A stretch of 64,000 bases of DNA from an uncultured Paracoccaceae bacterium (GTDB taxonomy: Bacteria; Pseudomonadota; Alphaproteobacteria; Rhodobacterales; Rhodobacteraceae), in the NCBI GenBank assembly GCA_947500775.1, contig CANMTD010000001.1:558001-622000 (forward strand). Direction: 5' to 3'. Positions 1 through 9,151 of the stretch are shown here, in pieces; within the stretch, counting starts at the first letter, position 1, and each line of letters starts with the position of its first letter. Under the pieces are notes generated by a model, which was not told the DNA's origin, ran no database searches, and saw only the letters and a program-made list of their open reading frames with translations. The position numbers and the translations under genes are program-made.

Positions 1-1
1 T

Positions 2-520
2 ACGGCCACGGTGTCGGCCACCGGCGGGATCAATCAGGCCTGGGCCTTTGATTCCAACCAGAACAACACCTGGGATTACGATCTGGAAGGCCCGTTTCAG
101 CATTACGGCGGCATTCTGGGCGATCTGGACGCGGGGAATATCCTGATCATTCAGGAACATCACCTGCTGCCCGACGATAACGCCGGGGGCGGGACCCTGA
201 CTTTCGTCTTCGAAAAGGCGGTCGATTTTCTGGGTTTCAACCTGTTTGACGATGCTGATGTGACCGTGACCTCGACCAGCAACAGCAACAGCGCGACCTT
301 CACCCTGCCGGTGCCGAACGCCGATGGGAAATACGGCGTTTTCGATACCGGGTCGCTGTTTCTGGGCGTGACCGACCTGACCTTCAGCCTGAACCATTCG
401 GGCGCCATCGACGGTCTGCGCTTTGCCGCCCCGGTGCCGGTGCCTGCGGCCCTGCCGCTGTTGCTGACCGGTGTGGGCGGGCTGACCCTGATCGGGCGCC
501 GCCGCCGCAAAGCCGCCTGA
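2..520 (+). CDS. Exported protein with VPLPA-type C-terminal sorting signal (5' end outside window)
   Basis: The reading frame is open to the left edge, so the true start and signal peptide lie outside the window; a GTG at 11 is only an internal codon. The visible part looks like a beta-rich extracellular domain. The C-terminus has a proline/alanine patch (VPVPAALPLLL), a hydrophobic helix (LTGVGGLTLIG) and a basic tail RRRRKAA. That tripartite end is the VPLPA-CTERM variant of the PEP-CTERM/exosortase sorting signals common in Rhodobacterales. Such proteins are thought to be anchored and then processed at the cell envelope. No exosortase gene is visible here. The substrate or role of the globular part is not recognisable. 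An intrinsic terminator follows directly. Confidence 0.75.
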   Translation, partial: TATVSATGGINQAWAFDSNQNNTWDYDLEGPFQHYGGILGDLDAGNILIIQEHHLLPDDNAGGGTLTFVFEKAVDFLGFNLFDDADVTVTSTSNSNSATFTLPVPNADGKYGVFDTGSLFLGVTDLTFSLNHSGAIDGLRFAAPVPVPAALPLLLTGVGGLTLIGRRRRKAA

Positions 521-544
521 GCGAAGGCGCCAGTATGGAATGAC

Positions 545-570
545 GGGGGCGCCGCAGGGGCGCCCTTTTT
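545..570 (+). terminator. Intrinsic terminator after the sorted surface protein
   Basis: A 7-bp GC stem (GGGCGCC at 547-553 with GGCGCCC at 559-565) closes a 5-nt loop and is followed at once by TTTTT. It sits 25 bp past the stop codon and separates this gene from the AsmA gene. Confidence 0.85.
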
Positions 571-681
571 CGTTCAAGCATTGCCCGGTTTCCGGGGAAA
601 AACCCGGTGCGGCGTCCCTTGTGGCACCCTGCGCCTGTGGCTACATATGCCATAGCCGACAGACATAAATGGACCGCCCCC

Positions 682-2727
682 ATGCGCTGGATCGTTCGAG
701 CCCTTCTTACCCTGTTGATACTGGTTGCCGTTCTGATCGGGGGGCTGATGCTGTTGCCCGCCGACCGGATTGCCGGGCTGGCCTCGGACAAGCTGCGCGA
801 GGCGACGGGGCGCGAGGTCAGTTTCGAGGGGCGGCTGGCGCCGTCGATCTGGCCGCAGATCGGGGTGTCCACCGGGCCGGTGAAACTGTCGAATGCCGAT
901 TGGTCCAAGGGCGGGCCGATGCTGACGGCCGAGGGGCTGTCGGTCGGGGTTGATCTGGCGGCACTGGTCGGGGGCGATCTGAAAGTGCGGCGGCTGGAAC
1001 TGACCCGGCCCCAGATTTTGCTGGAACAGGCGGCCGACGGGCGCGCGAACTGGGATTTCACAGCCCCCAAAGCCGCCCCGAAAACCGGCGGCGGTCAATC
1101 GGGCTCCAACTCCACCGCGTCCAAAGCCCCCGCCGCGGCGCAACCCTTTACCATCGACAAGGCGGTCGTGTCGGACGCGACGGTCCGGTTTGTCGATCAT
1201 GCGACGGGCACCACCACCCGGCTGGACGGGCTGGAGGCCGCGTTCAGCCTGCCCGACTATGCCGGAGCGGGCACATTGTCCCTGTCGGGGCAGGTGAACG
1301 GCCAGACATTTGACGCCGACGTGACCTTGAAAGAATTCGCCAAGACGCTGGCCGGGCAGGTCAGCCCGCTGTCGACCAAGGTCACCGTGGGATCGTCGCG
1401 GGTGGCGTTCGACGGGCGCGCGGGTACCGCGCCGCTGGCCGCCGATGGCGCGCTGGATGCGGATGTCTCGGATCTTGGCGCGCTTTTTGCCGCATTGGGT
1501 CAGCCCGCCCCGGAACTGCCGCCGGGCGTGGGCAAGACCATCGCCGTCAAAGGCGCGCTGACCTATGCGCCCGCGGGATCGGTTCACCTGCGCGACGCGG
1601 TGATGACGCTGGATCAGAACCGCCTGTCGGGCGCGGCCGACCTGACGCTGGACGGCAAGCCCCGCCTGACCGGGCAGTTCACCGCCGGCGCGCTGGACCT
1701 GCGCGCCTTTACCGGTGAAACGGGCAAATCCGGCGGCAAATCGGGTGGCGGGGGCGGTGGCAAAGGCAAGGGCGGTGCCAAGGACAGCGGCGGCTGGTCC
1801 ACCGATCCGATCGACGTCAGCGCATTGGCCGCATTGGACGCCGAGGTCGGCATCGTCGCCGACAGCGTCGATCTGGGCAGCGCCAAGCTGGGCAAGACCC
1901 GGATTTTGGCGAAGCTGACCGACCGGCGGCTGGTGCTGACGCTGAACGAGGTGCGCGCCTATGACGGGCTGATCACCGGCACCTTTGTCGTCAACGGGCG
2001 CGGCGGGCTGTCGGTGGGCGGCGATCTGAATGTCTCGGGCCTGGCGGCGCAGACCCTGCTGGCCGATCTGGCGGGCTATGACCGGTTGCTGGGCCGGGGC
2101 GATATGACGTTCAAGTTTCTTGGCGTCGGCAATTCGATGGATGCGATCATGAACTCGCTGTCGGGTTCGGGCACTTTGGCGCTGGGCAAGGGCGAAATAC
2201 GCGGGCTGGATCTGGCGGGCATGTTGCGGCGGCTGGACACCTCCTATGTCGGCAAGGGCAGCAAGACGATCTTCGACAAGATCGGCGGCAGTTTCACCAT
2301 CAAGGACGGGGTGCTGCGCAACGAGGATCTGGATTTCCTGGCGCCGTTGCTGACGGCGGGGGGCCTGGGCAAGATCGGGATCGGCGATCAGACGCTGAAT
2401 TACCGGGTGACGCCGGTCGCGCTGCCGGGGGGCGAGGATAAAAAGGGGTTCAAGGTGCCGCTGATCATCACCGGCACATGGGCCAACCCCAAGTTCAATC
2501 TGGACCTCAAGGCCATCGCCGAACAGGAACTGAACCTGAAGGAACGCCAGAAAGAGCTGGAAGACCGCGCCAAGGCCGAGGCCAAGAAGCTGCGCGAGAA
2601 TGCCAAGGCAGAGGCCGCCAAAAAGCTGGGCGTCAAAGCCGAGGACAAGCAAAGCCTGGAAGATGCCGCCAAGAAAAACCTTGAGAAGAAGGCCAAGAAA
2701 CAGCTGAAAAAACTGTTCGGCGATTAA
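682..2727 (+). CDS. AsmA family protein
   Basis: 681-residue AsmA-like envelope protein. The start chosen is the ATG at 682, because it opens directly with MRWIVRALLTLLILVAVLIG, a single N-terminal membrane anchor; the frame is open further upstream (607) but that extension is not hydrophobic. The anchor is followed by the typical AsmA N-terminal stretch (LPADRIAGLASDKL) and a long beta-rich periplasmic domain, with a glycine/lysine-rich linker near residues 350-370. The last ~90 residues are rich in Lys, Glu and Ala and probably coil. AsmA-family proteins are linked to outer-membrane assembly and to lipid transport between membranes; which applies here is not shown. It has no obvious operon partner. 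Confidence 0.85.
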   Translation: MRWIVRALLTLLILVAVLIGGLMLLPADRIAGLASDKLREATGREVSFEGRLAPSIWPQIGVSTGPVKLSNADWSKGGPMLTAEGLSVGVDLAALVGGDLKVRRLELTRPQILLEQAADGRANWDFTAPKAAPKTGGGQSGSNSTASKAPAAAQPFTIDKAVVSDATVRFVDHATGTTTRLDGLEAAFSLPDYAGAGTLSLSGQVNGQTFDADVTLKEFAKTLAGQVSPLSTKVTVGSSRVAFDGRAGTAPLAADGALDADVSDLGALFAALGQPAPELPPGVGKTIAVKGALTYAPAGSVHLRDAVMTLDQNRLSGAADLTLDGKPRLTGQFTAGALDLRAFTGETGKSGGKSGGGGGGKGKGGAKDSGGWSTDPIDVSALAALDAEVGIVADSVDLGSAKLGKTRILAKLTDRRLVLTLNEVRAYDGLITGTFVVNGRGGLSVGGDLNVSGLAAQTLLADLAGYDRLLGRGDMTFKFLGVGNSMDAIMNSLSGSGTLALGKGEIRGLDLAGMLRRLDTSYVGKGSKTIFDKIGGSFTIKDGVLRNEDLDFLAPLLTAGGLGKIGIGDQTLNYRVTPVALPGGEDKKGFKVPLIITGTWANPKFNLDLKAIAEQELNLKERQKELEDRAKAEAKKLRENAKAEAAKKLGVKAEDKQSLEDAAKKNLEKKAKKQLKKLFGD

Positions 2728-2747
2728 GCGGGCTGCTGTGAAACGGA

Positions 2748-2775
2748 GGCGCGTTCCGCGCCACGCCTTTTCTTT
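2748..2775 (+). terminator. Possible terminator downstream of asmA-like gene
   Basis: A 6-bp stem GGCGCG/CGCGCC with a TTC loop is followed after a few bases by an interrupted T-run (CCTTTTCTTT). It lies between the convergent asmA-like and HxlR genes. The distance between stem and T-run makes it weaker than a standard terminator. Confidence 0.45.
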
Positions 2776-2802
2776 GCGCACTGCGTGCGATGGGCGCCCG
2801 GA

Positions 2803-3138
2803 TCAGCGGTTCAGCCCCTTGGCCCAACGTTGCGACCATGCGCCAAAGGGCTGTAGCAAATCGAACAGTTCCGCCCCGGTTTCGGTCAGCTGATACCCGG
2901 TTGCCCCGCGTTCGATCAGGCCGCTTTCCCTCAGCTCTTTCAGCCGCCGGTTCAGGACGGTCGGGGACACGGTTTCGCAGCGGTCCTGAATCTGGCGAAA
3001 CGTCATCGCCCCGTCCGACAATTGCCAGATCACGCCAAGCGCCCAGCTGCGGCCCAGCAGGTCGAACAGGGCCATGATCGGTTTTCCGGATTTCGATCCG
3101 CGAACGGGCGATCCGGGGCGGGGGATATCTGGTGGCAC
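2803..3138 (-). CDS. HxlR-family winged-helix regulator
   Basis: 111-residue single-domain winged-helix protein of the HxlR type: LLGRSWALGVIWQL (helix 1), MTFRQIQDRCETVSPTVLNR (recognition region), LKELRESGLIERG and the wing GYQLTETGAEL. The start is a GTG preceded by AAGGA on the minus strand; an internal ATG at residue 22 is possible. It is divergent from the DMT transporter, with a near-palindrome between them, so it probably controls that gene and itself. HxlR proteins usually answer to small reactive or aromatic compounds; the ligand here is unknown. It lacks the conserved N-terminal cysteine seen in several redox-sensing HxlR members. Confidence 0.8.
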   Translation of the reverse strand: MPPDIPRPGSPVRGSKSGKPIMALFDLLGRSWALGVIWQLSDGAMTFRQIQDRCETVSPTVLNRRLKELRESGLIERGATGYQLTETGAELFDLLQPFGAWSQRWAKGLNR

Positions 3139-3164
3139 GGGAAATCCTTCTTGCTATCTTTTGT

Positions 3165-3182
3165 GTAGCGATTTATTGCTAC
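3165..3182. promoter_or_regulatory. Probable HxlR operator between regulator and transporter
   Basis: GTAGCGATTTATTGCTAC is an 18-bp near-palindrome with perfect GTAGC/GCTAC arms. A further GTAGC half-site lies at 3190-3194. It is the only clear dyad in the divergent intergenic region and is AT-rich compared with its surroundings. The assignment to the adjacent HxlR protein is inferred from position. Confidence 0.6.
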
Positions 3183-3213
3183 GGAATAAGTAGCAGGTAT
3201 TTCCGGAGCCGTC

Positions 3214-4098
3214 ATGTTTCTTTTGCCCGCCCTCGCGGCCTTTGGGGCCTCTGCAGGTTGGGCCACCGGCATCGTGCTGGCGCAGGTCCCGGCCCGGCGC
3301 ATCGGCGCCTTCGAATTCACCCGTATCCAGCTTGTCGCCTGTGCCGCCATCATGGGGGCCTTGTGTTCACTGCTGGGTTATTGGCCAAGCGTTGACTGGC
3401 GCCATTGGCCGTCCTTTGCCGCCAGCATTTGCATCGGCATCATTCTGGGCAATCTGGCGATGATCGAATGTCTGCGCCGCGGCGGGCCGCGCCAGACCGA
3501 GCTTTTGCTGTCGCTGAAGGCCCCGCTTGTCGCCGCGATGGCCTTTGTCTGGCTGGGCGAGAGCCTGTCGGCGATGGATATACTGGGGGCGGGGGTGATC
3601 CTTGCCGGGCTCTTTCTGGCGATCTTTTTCGGGGGCGGTGACCAGGGCGTGCCCGCCCGGGGGAACAGGGGGGCCGTCATCGCGCTTGGCGTGGCGGCGA
3701 CCCTTTGTCAGGGCTTCGGATTTCTGGTGATGAAACCCGCGATGCTGGCGGGGACCGAGCCATTGGCCGCCTCGGCCATCCGCCTGTTGGGGGCGGGGTT
3801 CGTGATTTCGGTGGTCGCCCTGTGGCCCGCCCCGGTGTTGCGGTCGCGTTGCGACATGTCGCCGGGGCTGTTGGGCAAGACGATTCTGCCGGGGGTCATC
3901 GGCTATGGGGTGTCCTCGTCGCTGCTGCTCTATGCCTTTGCCAATTATGACGCAGGGATTGCCGCGGTTCTGGGGTCGCTGTCGCCGGTGCTGGTCCTGC
4001 CGATCCTGTGGTTTCGGGATGGCCGCGCGCCGACCCCGCAGGCCACATTTGGCGCGGTGCTGGCCGTTACGGGGACCGCGATCCTGATCGTGTTCTAA
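3214..4098 (+). CDS. DMT/EamA-family membrane transporter
   Basis: 294-residue integral membrane protein with about ten hydrophobic segments in two repeats, as in the drug/metabolite transporter superfamily (EamA). The first repeat holds ECLRRGGPRQTELLLSLK, and the conserved LGESLS element follows at about residues 112-117. GGAG precedes the ATG. It is divergent from the HxlR gene and likely repressed or activated by it. Exported substrate cannot be deduced; EamA proteins move amino acids, metabolites or drugs. Confidence 0.8.
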   Translation: MFLLPALAAFGASAGWATGIVLAQVPARRIGAFEFTRIQLVACAAIMGALCSLLGYWPSVDWRHWPSFAASICIGIILGNLAMIECLRRGGPRQTELLLSLKAPLVAAMAFVWLGESLSAMDILGAGVILAGLFLAIFFGGGDQGVPARGNRGAVIALGVAATLCQGFGFLVMKPAMLAGTEPLAASAIRLLGAGFVISVVALWPAPVLRSRCDMSPGLLGKTILPGVIGYGVSSSLLLYAFANYDAGIAAVLGSLSPVLVLPILWFRDGRAPTPQATFGAVLAVTGTAILIVF

Positions 4099-4247
4099 CG
4101 CGCGACATCGGGGCTGGACAGAAGCGACCCGCCCCGCTAAGCCTTGGCGCATGATCAAACGCACACATACCCCTGCGCTGCGACGTCGACGTTTCCACGT
4201 CTGACGCCCGATCTGTGCGTGCCTGCCACGCTTTCTTTCCCAAATCG

Positions 4248-4277
4248 TTGACTTGCCCCCGCGCGTGATGCACCTAT
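4248..4277 (+). promoter_or_regulatory. Candidate promoter for argD
   Basis: TTGACT at 4248-4253 is followed after 18 bp by ACCTAT at 4272-4277, a reasonable sigma-70 pair. It lies 26 bp upstream of the argD start, with AAGGAT as ribosome site between them. No arginine-repressor box was recognised. Confidence 0.45.
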
Positions 4278-4302
4278 CGGGGCCTATTGTAAGGATTTTG
4301 CT

Positions 4303-5487
4303 ATGATCCCCACCGTTCTGCCGACCTATAACCGGGCGCCGCTGAGTTTTGAGCGCGGCGCAGGCTCGTGGCTTGAGGCCTCTGACGGGCGCCGATTTCT
4401 GGATCTGGGCGCGGGCATCGCGGTCAACGCGCTGGGCCATGCCCATCCGGCACTGGTGGCGGCGCTGACCGAACAGGCCGGCAAGATCTGGCACCTGTCG
4501 AACCTGTATGAAATTCCCCAGCAACAGGCGCTGGCCGACGCGCTGGTCGAACAGACCTTTGCCGATACCGTTTTCTTCACCAACTCGGGCACCGAGGCCT
4601 GCGAGCTGGCGGTGAAAATGGCGCGCAAATACTGGTACGAAAAAGGCCAACCCGAGCGGGTCAAGATCATCACCTTTTCGGGGTCGTTCCATGGTCGGTC
4701 CGCGGCCGGGATCGCGGCGGCCGGGTCGGAAAAGATGACCAAGGGTTTCGGCCCGCTGCTGCCCGGGTTCGTGCATCTGGAGTTTGGCGATCACGACGCG
4801 CTGACCGCCGCGATGCAGGACCCCGAGGTCGGCGCGGTTCTGGTCGAACCGGTGCAGGGCGAAGGCGGCATCCGCGTGGTGCCCGATCAATGCCTGAAAG
4901 GGCTGCGCGACCTGTGCGACCAAACCGGCGCGCTGATGATTCTGGACGAGGTGCAGTGCGGCGTGGGCCGGACCGGCAAGCTGTTTGGCCATGAATGGGC
5001 CGGGATCACGCCCGATATCATGATGGTGGCCAAGGGCATCGGCGGCGGCTTTCCGCTGGGCGCGGTTCTGGCCACCGAAACGGCGGCCAGCGGCATGATC
5101 GCGGGCACGCACGGGTCCACCTATGGCGGCAACCCGCTGGCCTGCGCTGTGGGCTCTGCGGTGATGGGGATCGTCGGCGATGACGCGTTTCTGGCCGAGG
5201 TCAACCGCAAGGCCGGGTTGTTCCGGCAGCGGCTGGAAGGGCTGGTCGCGGCCCATCCGGATGTGTTCGAAGAGGTCCGCGGCAGCGGCCTGATGCTGGG
5301 CCTGAAATGCCGGGTTCCCAACATCGACGTGGTCAACGCCGGATACGATGCCGAACTGCTGACCGTGCCCGCCGCCGACAATGTGATCCGCCTGTTGCCC
5401 GCGTTGAACATCGAAGACGCCGATATCGCCGAGGCGGTAAACCGATTGGATAAGGCCGCCACGGCGGTAAAGGTCGATGCCGCATGA
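4303..5487 (+). CDS. argD: Acetylornithine aminotransferase
   Basis: 394-residue PLP-dependent class III aminotransferase that converts N-acetylglutamate semialdehyde and glutamate to N-acetylornithine and 2-oxoglutarate in arginine synthesis; the family often also serves lysine synthesis (succinyl-DAP). Visible features are the cofactor-binding [15 protein letters not shown], the aspartate-containing [13 protein letters not shown], and the Schiff-base lysine in [18 protein letters not shown]. Length matches ArgD. It heads an overlapping cluster with a GNAT gene and argF, which supports the arginine rather than the ornithine/GABA aminotransferase assignment. Confidence 0.93.
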   Translation: MIPTVLPTYNRAPLSFERGAGSWLEASDGRRFLDLGAGIAVNALGHAHPALVAALTEQAGKIWHLSNLYEIPQQQALADALVEQTFADTVFFTNSGTEACELAVKMARKYWYEKGQPERVKIITFSGSFHGRSAAGIAAAGSEKMTKGFGPLLPGFVHLEFGDHDALTAAMQDPEVGAVLVEPVQGEGGIRVVPDQCLKGLRDLCDQTGALMILDEVQCGVGRTGKLFGHEWAGITPDIMMVAKGIGGGFPLGAVLATETAASGMIAGTHGSTYGGNPLACAVGSAVMGIVGDDAFLAEVNRKAGLFRQRLEGLVAAHPDVFEEVRGSGLMLGLKCRVPNIDVVNAGYDAELLTVPAADNVIRLLPALNIEDADIAEAVNRLDKAATAVKVDAA

Positions 5488-5998
5488 CTATGAGTTCATC
5501 AAGGTGACGCGGGAGGATTACCCGATGCTGCGTCGCTGGTTGGCTCAACCCCATGTGCACCAGTGGTGGGGCGCGCCCGAGGCCGAGATTGCGATGATCG
5601 ACGGCGGCGTGGACGGCGGCCCCACCGACATGCGCATCGTCTGGTTTGAAAACCAGCCGATCGCCTATGTGCAGGACTATCCGGCCCATCACTGGCCCGC
5701 ACCGCATTTCGCGGGGTTTGCCTGTGGCGCGCGGTCGATGGACACCTTTCTGGGCGACCCGGCCCTGATGGGGCAGGGGCATGCCAGACGGTATTTGCGA
5801 CAACGCGCCGAACAACTGCTGGAAGGCGGATGCACGACGATCCTGATCGACCCCGACCCGACGAATGATCGTGCCATTGCGACCTATCGCAATGCCGGGT
5901 TCGTCGATGTGGCGATCCGCGGATGCGGTCACGGGGAACAGGCTTTGGTTATGGAATTCTGGGGCGCAGACCCCAACACACAGGACTTGGACGAATGA
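5477..5998 (+). CDS. GNAT acetyltransferase, AAC(6')-like, inside arginine operon
   Basis: 173-residue acetyltransferase. The acetyl-CoA-binding region is seen as [21 protein letters not shown], and the later [19 protein letters not shown] is the standard GNAT motif B segment. The N-terminus ([20 protein letters not shown]) resembles the AAC(6')/IucB-type subgroup that acetylates amines or aminoglycosides. It overlaps argD by 11 bp and argF by 4 bp, so it is translationally coupled to both. The position suggests a metabolite amine or ornithine-related substrate, but this is inference; the sequence does not define the acceptor. A resistance role should not be assumed. Confidence 0.8.
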   Translation: MPHDYEFIKVTREDYPMLRRWLAQPHVHQWWGAPEAEIAMIDGGVDGGPTDMRIVWFENQPIAYVQDYPAHHWPAPHFAGFACGARSMDTFLGDPALMGQGHARRYLRQRAEQLLEGGCTTILIDPDPTNDRAIATYRNAGFVDVAIRGCGHGEQALVMEFWGADPNTQDLDE

Positions 5999-6921
5999 CT
6001 CACTTTCTTGATATCAACACGACCGACCCGGCGGATTTGCGGGGCATCATCGACACGGCACGGGCGATGAAAACCGCGCGCGACGGTCTGCCCAAGGGCA
6101 CGCCCGACGCCGAACAGCCGCTGGCCGGTCACATGGTCGCGCTGATTTTCGAAAAACCGTCGACCCGGACGCGGATTTCGTTCGACGTGGGCGTGCGCCA
6201 GATGGGCGGGCAGACCATGGTGCTGTCGGGCGCGGACATGCAGTTGGGGCACGGCGAAACCATCGCCGACACCGCCCGTGTACTGTCCCGTTACGTCGAT
6301 CTGATCATGATCCGCACGTTCGAGGAACAGACCCTGCTGGAAATGGCCGAATACGCCTCGGTGCCGGTGATCAACGGGCTGACCAACCGCACGCATCCCT
6401 GCCAGATCATGGCCGACATCCAGACCTACGAAGAACATCACGGGCCCATCGCGGGCAAAAAGGTGGTCTGGTCGGGCGATGGCAACAACGTCTTTGCCAG
6501 CTTTGTCCATGCCGCGGGGCAGTTCGGGTTCGACCTGACCTTCACCGGCCCGCCGACGCTGGATCCCGAACAGGTCTTCATCGACGAAGCCCGCGCCAAG
6601 GGCGCAAAGATTGAAATCGTGCGCGATCCGGTCGCGGCGATGGAAGGTGCCGATCTCGTGGTCACCGACACATGGGTCAGCATGCACGATCCGCAATCGG
6701 CCCGCGAACGGCGCCACAACCAGCTGCGCCCCTATCAGATCAACGACGCGCTGATGGCCCATGCCAAACCCGACGCGCTGTTCATGCATTGCCTGCCCGC
6801 GCATCGCGATGAAGAGGTGACAAGCGCGGTGATGGACGGCCCGCAATCGGTGATCTTTGACGAGGCTGAAAACCGGCTGCATGCGCAAAAAGCGATCATG
6901 CGCTACTGTCTGGGACGCTAG
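5995..6921 (+). CDS. argF: Ornithine carbamoyltransferase, anabolic
   Basis: 308-residue enzyme that makes citrulline from ornithine and carbamoyl phosphate. Visible signatures: carbamoyl-phosphate loop [13 protein letters not shown], the HPCQIMAD segment, the ornithine-side DTWVSM, and FMHCLPAHR with the catalytic Cys. The ATG at 5995 was chosen since it begins [12 protein letters not shown] and overlaps the stop of the preceding GNAT gene (ATGA). Together with argD it forms the last steps from acetylornithine towards citrulline; argE/argJ are not in the window. Confidence 0.95.
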   Translation: MTHFLDINTTDPADLRGIIDTARAMKTARDGLPKGTPDAEQPLAGHMVALIFEKPSTRTRISFDVGVRQMGGQTMVLSGADMQLGHGETIADTARVLSRYVDLIMIRTFEEQTLLEMAEYASVPVINGLTNRTHPCQIMADIQTYEEHHGPIAGKKVVWSGDGNNVFASFVHAAGQFGFDLTFTGPPTLDPEQVFIDEARAKGAKIEIVRDPVAAMEGADLVVTDTWVSMHDPQSARERRHNQLRPYQINDALMAHAKPDALFMHCLPAHRDEEVTSAVMDGPQSVIFDEAENRLHAQKAIMRYCLGR

Positions 6922-6925
6922 GGTC

Positions 6926-7366
6926 ATGGGCGCGCTGGTCCGTCCGCTGGTCCCTTCGGATTTCGACGATCTGCGCACCCTTTACACCCAGTTGACCAAG
7001 GGGCCGCCGATTGGCGGGGGCGCCGCCGAACGCGCCCGGTTTCAGCAGATACTGGATCACCCCGGCACCACGATTTTCGGGGCCGAACTGGCGGGGCATA
7101 TCATTTCGGCCGTCACGCTGCATCTGTTGCCGAACCTGACCAATGGCGCGCGGCCTTACGGGTTGGTGGAAAACGTGGTCACCCATGCCGATCACCGGGG
7201 GCAGGGATATGCGCGCGCGGTGATGGCGGCGGTGATCGACCATGCCTGGGCCGCCGATGCCTATAAGCTGATGCTGCTGACCGGGCAGGGGCGGGGCGCG
7301 CTGGGCTTCTATCAGAAAATGGGGTTTTCCGGCGAGGATAAACACGGGCTGACCCTGCGCCGGTAA
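6926..7366 (+). CDS. GNAT-family N-acetyltransferase
   Basis: 146-residue single GNAT domain. The pyrophosphate-binding part reads VVTHADHRGQGYARAVM, and YKLMLLTGQGRGALGFYQKM carries the motif B residues. The ATG at 6926 lies 4 bp after the argF stop and gives a start in register with other short GNATs. It is probably co-transcribed with argF. Its acceptor is unknown. It is unrelated in detail to the AAC(6')-like gene just upstream, so the two are not a recent duplication. Confidence 0.8.
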   Translation: MGALVRPLVPSDFDDLRTLYTQLTKGPPIGGGAAERARFQQILDHPGTTIFGAELAGHIISAVTLHLLPNLTNGARPYGLVENVVTHADHRGQGYARAVMAAVIDHAWAADAYKLMLLTGQGRGALGFYQKMGFSGEDKHGLTLRR

Positions 7367-7442
7367 GGCCGCAAAAGATTTGACTTCGCCGTGGCGATGG
7401 CGGACTTCAAAAGCGTACACCAACTTGCCACGGATCACCGCG

Positions 7443-8612
7443 ATGTCCGACCCGGATGCCCCTTACCTGAGCAACAGCGACATTGCCGAGCTGACGGACT
7501 GGCGCCGCCACCTGCACCGCTTTCCCGAACTGTCGGGGCAGGAACGCCAGACCGCCCAAATGGTACAGGCGGCCTTGGCGCAATGCGCCCCGGACAAGAC
7601 CGTCACCGGGCTGGGCGGCCACGGGGTTGCCGCGATCTATGACGGTGCGGCGCCCGGGCCGACGGTGATGCTGCGCTGCGAACTGGACGCGCTGCCGATA
7701 CAGGAGCTGGGCACTCCCCCCTATCGGTCCGAAATTCCGGGCAAGGGGCATCTGTGCGGCCACGACGGGCATATGGCGATCATGGCCGGGGTTGCGCGTT
7801 GGCTGGGCCGCAACCGCCCGCAGCGGGGGCGCGTGATCTTGCTGTTTCAACCGGCCGAAGAGGATGGATCGGGCGCACGGCAGGTCATCGCCGATCCGCA
7901 GTTTGCCGCCCTCGCGCCTGATATCGCCCTGTCGCTGCACAACTTCCCCGGCCTACCGCTGGGCCACGCCTCGATTGCCGCAGGGCCGATGAACTGCGCC
8001 TCACGCGGGATGAAAATCATGCTGACCGGGCGCACCGCCCATGCCTCGGAACCCGAAAACGGCGTGTCCCCGGCACTGGCGCTGGCCGCGCTTATCCCCG
8101 AATTAACGGGCCTGAAGCGCGGGGTGGAAACCGCCGATCCCGACTTTGCGCTGGCCACCGTCACCCACGCGCAATTGGGCGAGCCCGCCGTTGGCATCGC
8201 GCCGGGATATGCCGAACTATGGGTCACGCTGCGCACCCAATTGGACGCGGCGATGGCGCAGATGGTCGCCAAGGCCGAGGCGCTTGTGACAACCACAGCG
8301 GCGGCGCATGGGCTGACGGCTCAGATCAGCTATCAGGATATTTTCCAGCATTGCGTGAATGACGCCGCGGCCACCCGCCTGCTGACCGACGCGCTGGACG
8401 CCGAAGGCATCCAATGGTCCAAAGGCGACCTGCCGATGCGCGCGTCCGAGGATTTCGGCTGTTTCGGCGCGCAGGCGAAATCGGCCATGGTCCTGCTGGG
8501 CGCGGGGAAGAATCGCCCCGGCCTGCACAATCCCGACTATGATTTCCCCGATGCGCTGATCCCGATCGGCGGGCGGGTCTTTATCCGGGCGCTGCGATCC
8601 GCCTTGTATTGA
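7443..8612 (+). CDS. M20-family amidohydrolase (hippurate hydrolase/N-acyl amino acid type)
   Basis: 389-residue metallo-amidohydrolase of the M20D group. The two-metal site is visible as LCGHDGHMAIMAG and QPAEEDGSGA, with downstream SLHNFPG; the dimerisation domain follows from about residue 180. The ATG at 7443 begins just before the typical RRHLHRFPELSGQE opening. Members hydrolyse N-acylated amino acids, including indole-acetyl and hippuryl conjugates. The closeness to argD/argF hints at N-acetyl or N-acyl amino acid turnover, but it is transcribed from its own leader of about 75 bp and the substrate is not fixed by sequence. Confidence 0.85.
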   Translation: MSDPDAPYLSNSDIAELTDWRRHLHRFPELSGQERQTAQMVQAALAQCAPDKTVTGLGGHGVAAIYDGAAPGPTVMLRCELDALPIQELGTPPYRSEIPGKGHLCGHDGHMAIMAGVARWLGRNRPQRGRVILLFQPAEEDGSGARQVIADPQFAALAPDIALSLHNFPGLPLGHASIAAGPMNCASRGMKIMLTGRTAHASEPENGVSPALALAALIPELTGLKRGVETADPDFALATVTHAQLGEPAVGIAPGYAELWVTLRTQLDAAMAQMVAKAEALVTTTAAAHGLTAQISYQDIFQHCVNDAAATRLLTDALDAEGIQWSKGDLPMRASEDFGCFGAQAKSAMVLLGAGKNRPGLHNPDYDFPDALIPIGGRVFIRALRSALY

Positions 8613-8672
8613 TCCACCGTCCCCTGAACGGGGGGCGCCCCGTATATACGCATACCACCGGCAGAGGCTGAC

Positions 8673-9143
8673 ATGACCAAGACCCACCAATACACAACCC
8701 GCGTTGTCTGGACCGGCAACACCGGACAGGGCACCCAAAGCTACAAGGGCTACACCCGCACCTGGGACATCGCGGTGCCGGGCAAACCGGTGGTGCCCTG
8801 TTCCAATGATCCGTTGCTGGGCGGCGATCCTACGCTGATGAACCCCGAGGATTTGTTGCTGTCCGCGCTCTCGGCCTGTCACATGCTGTGGTATCTGCAT
8901 CTGGCCAGCACGGCGGGCATCGTCGTGACCGGGTATGAGGATCAGCCACTGGCCACCGGCGAAAGCGCACCCAGCGGGGCCGGGCGGTTCCTGTCGGTCA
9001 CGCTGCGGCCGCAGATCACCCTGCAGGCGGGCAGCGATCTGGCGCGCGCCGATGCGATCCACCACGACATCCACAACTATTGCTATATCGCCCGGTCGGT
9101 GAATTTCCCGGTGTCGTTTGAGGCAAGCTACAACATCGGCTGA
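8673..9143 (+). CDS. OsmC family protein
   Basis: 156-residue OsmC/Ohr-fold protein. It has the short beta N-terminus, NPEDLLLSALSACHMLWYLHL carrying the first redox cysteine on the central helix, and the second cysteine in HNYCYIARSVNFPV. OsmC-family thiol peroxidases reduce organic hydroperoxides; this member looks closer to the uncharacterised OsmC/YhfA-like branch than to Ohr. It stands alone, convergent with hrpB with only 8 bp between them. Confidence 0.82.
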   Translation: MTKTHQYTTRVVWTGNTGQGTQSYKGYTRTWDIAVPGKPVVPCSNDPLLGGDPTLMNPEDLLLSALSACHMLWYLHLASTAGIVVTGYEDQPLATGESAPSGAGRFLSVTLRPQITLQAGSDLARADAIHHDIHNYCYIARSVNFPVSFEASYNIG

Positions 9144-9151
9144 GCTCGCTC

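Noticed and set aside
574-2781. 735-codon open frame antisense to the AsmA gene
   Set aside because: Composition (Arg, Gln, Gly-rich, no domain) is that of a shadow of GC-rich coding DNA; the sense strand encodes a full AsmA-like protein with a proper start.
5477-5998. Aminoglycoside resistance gene
   Set aside because: The AAC(6')-like pattern is shared by many metabolic acetyltransferases, and the gene is embedded in an arginine operon; no evidence for resistance.
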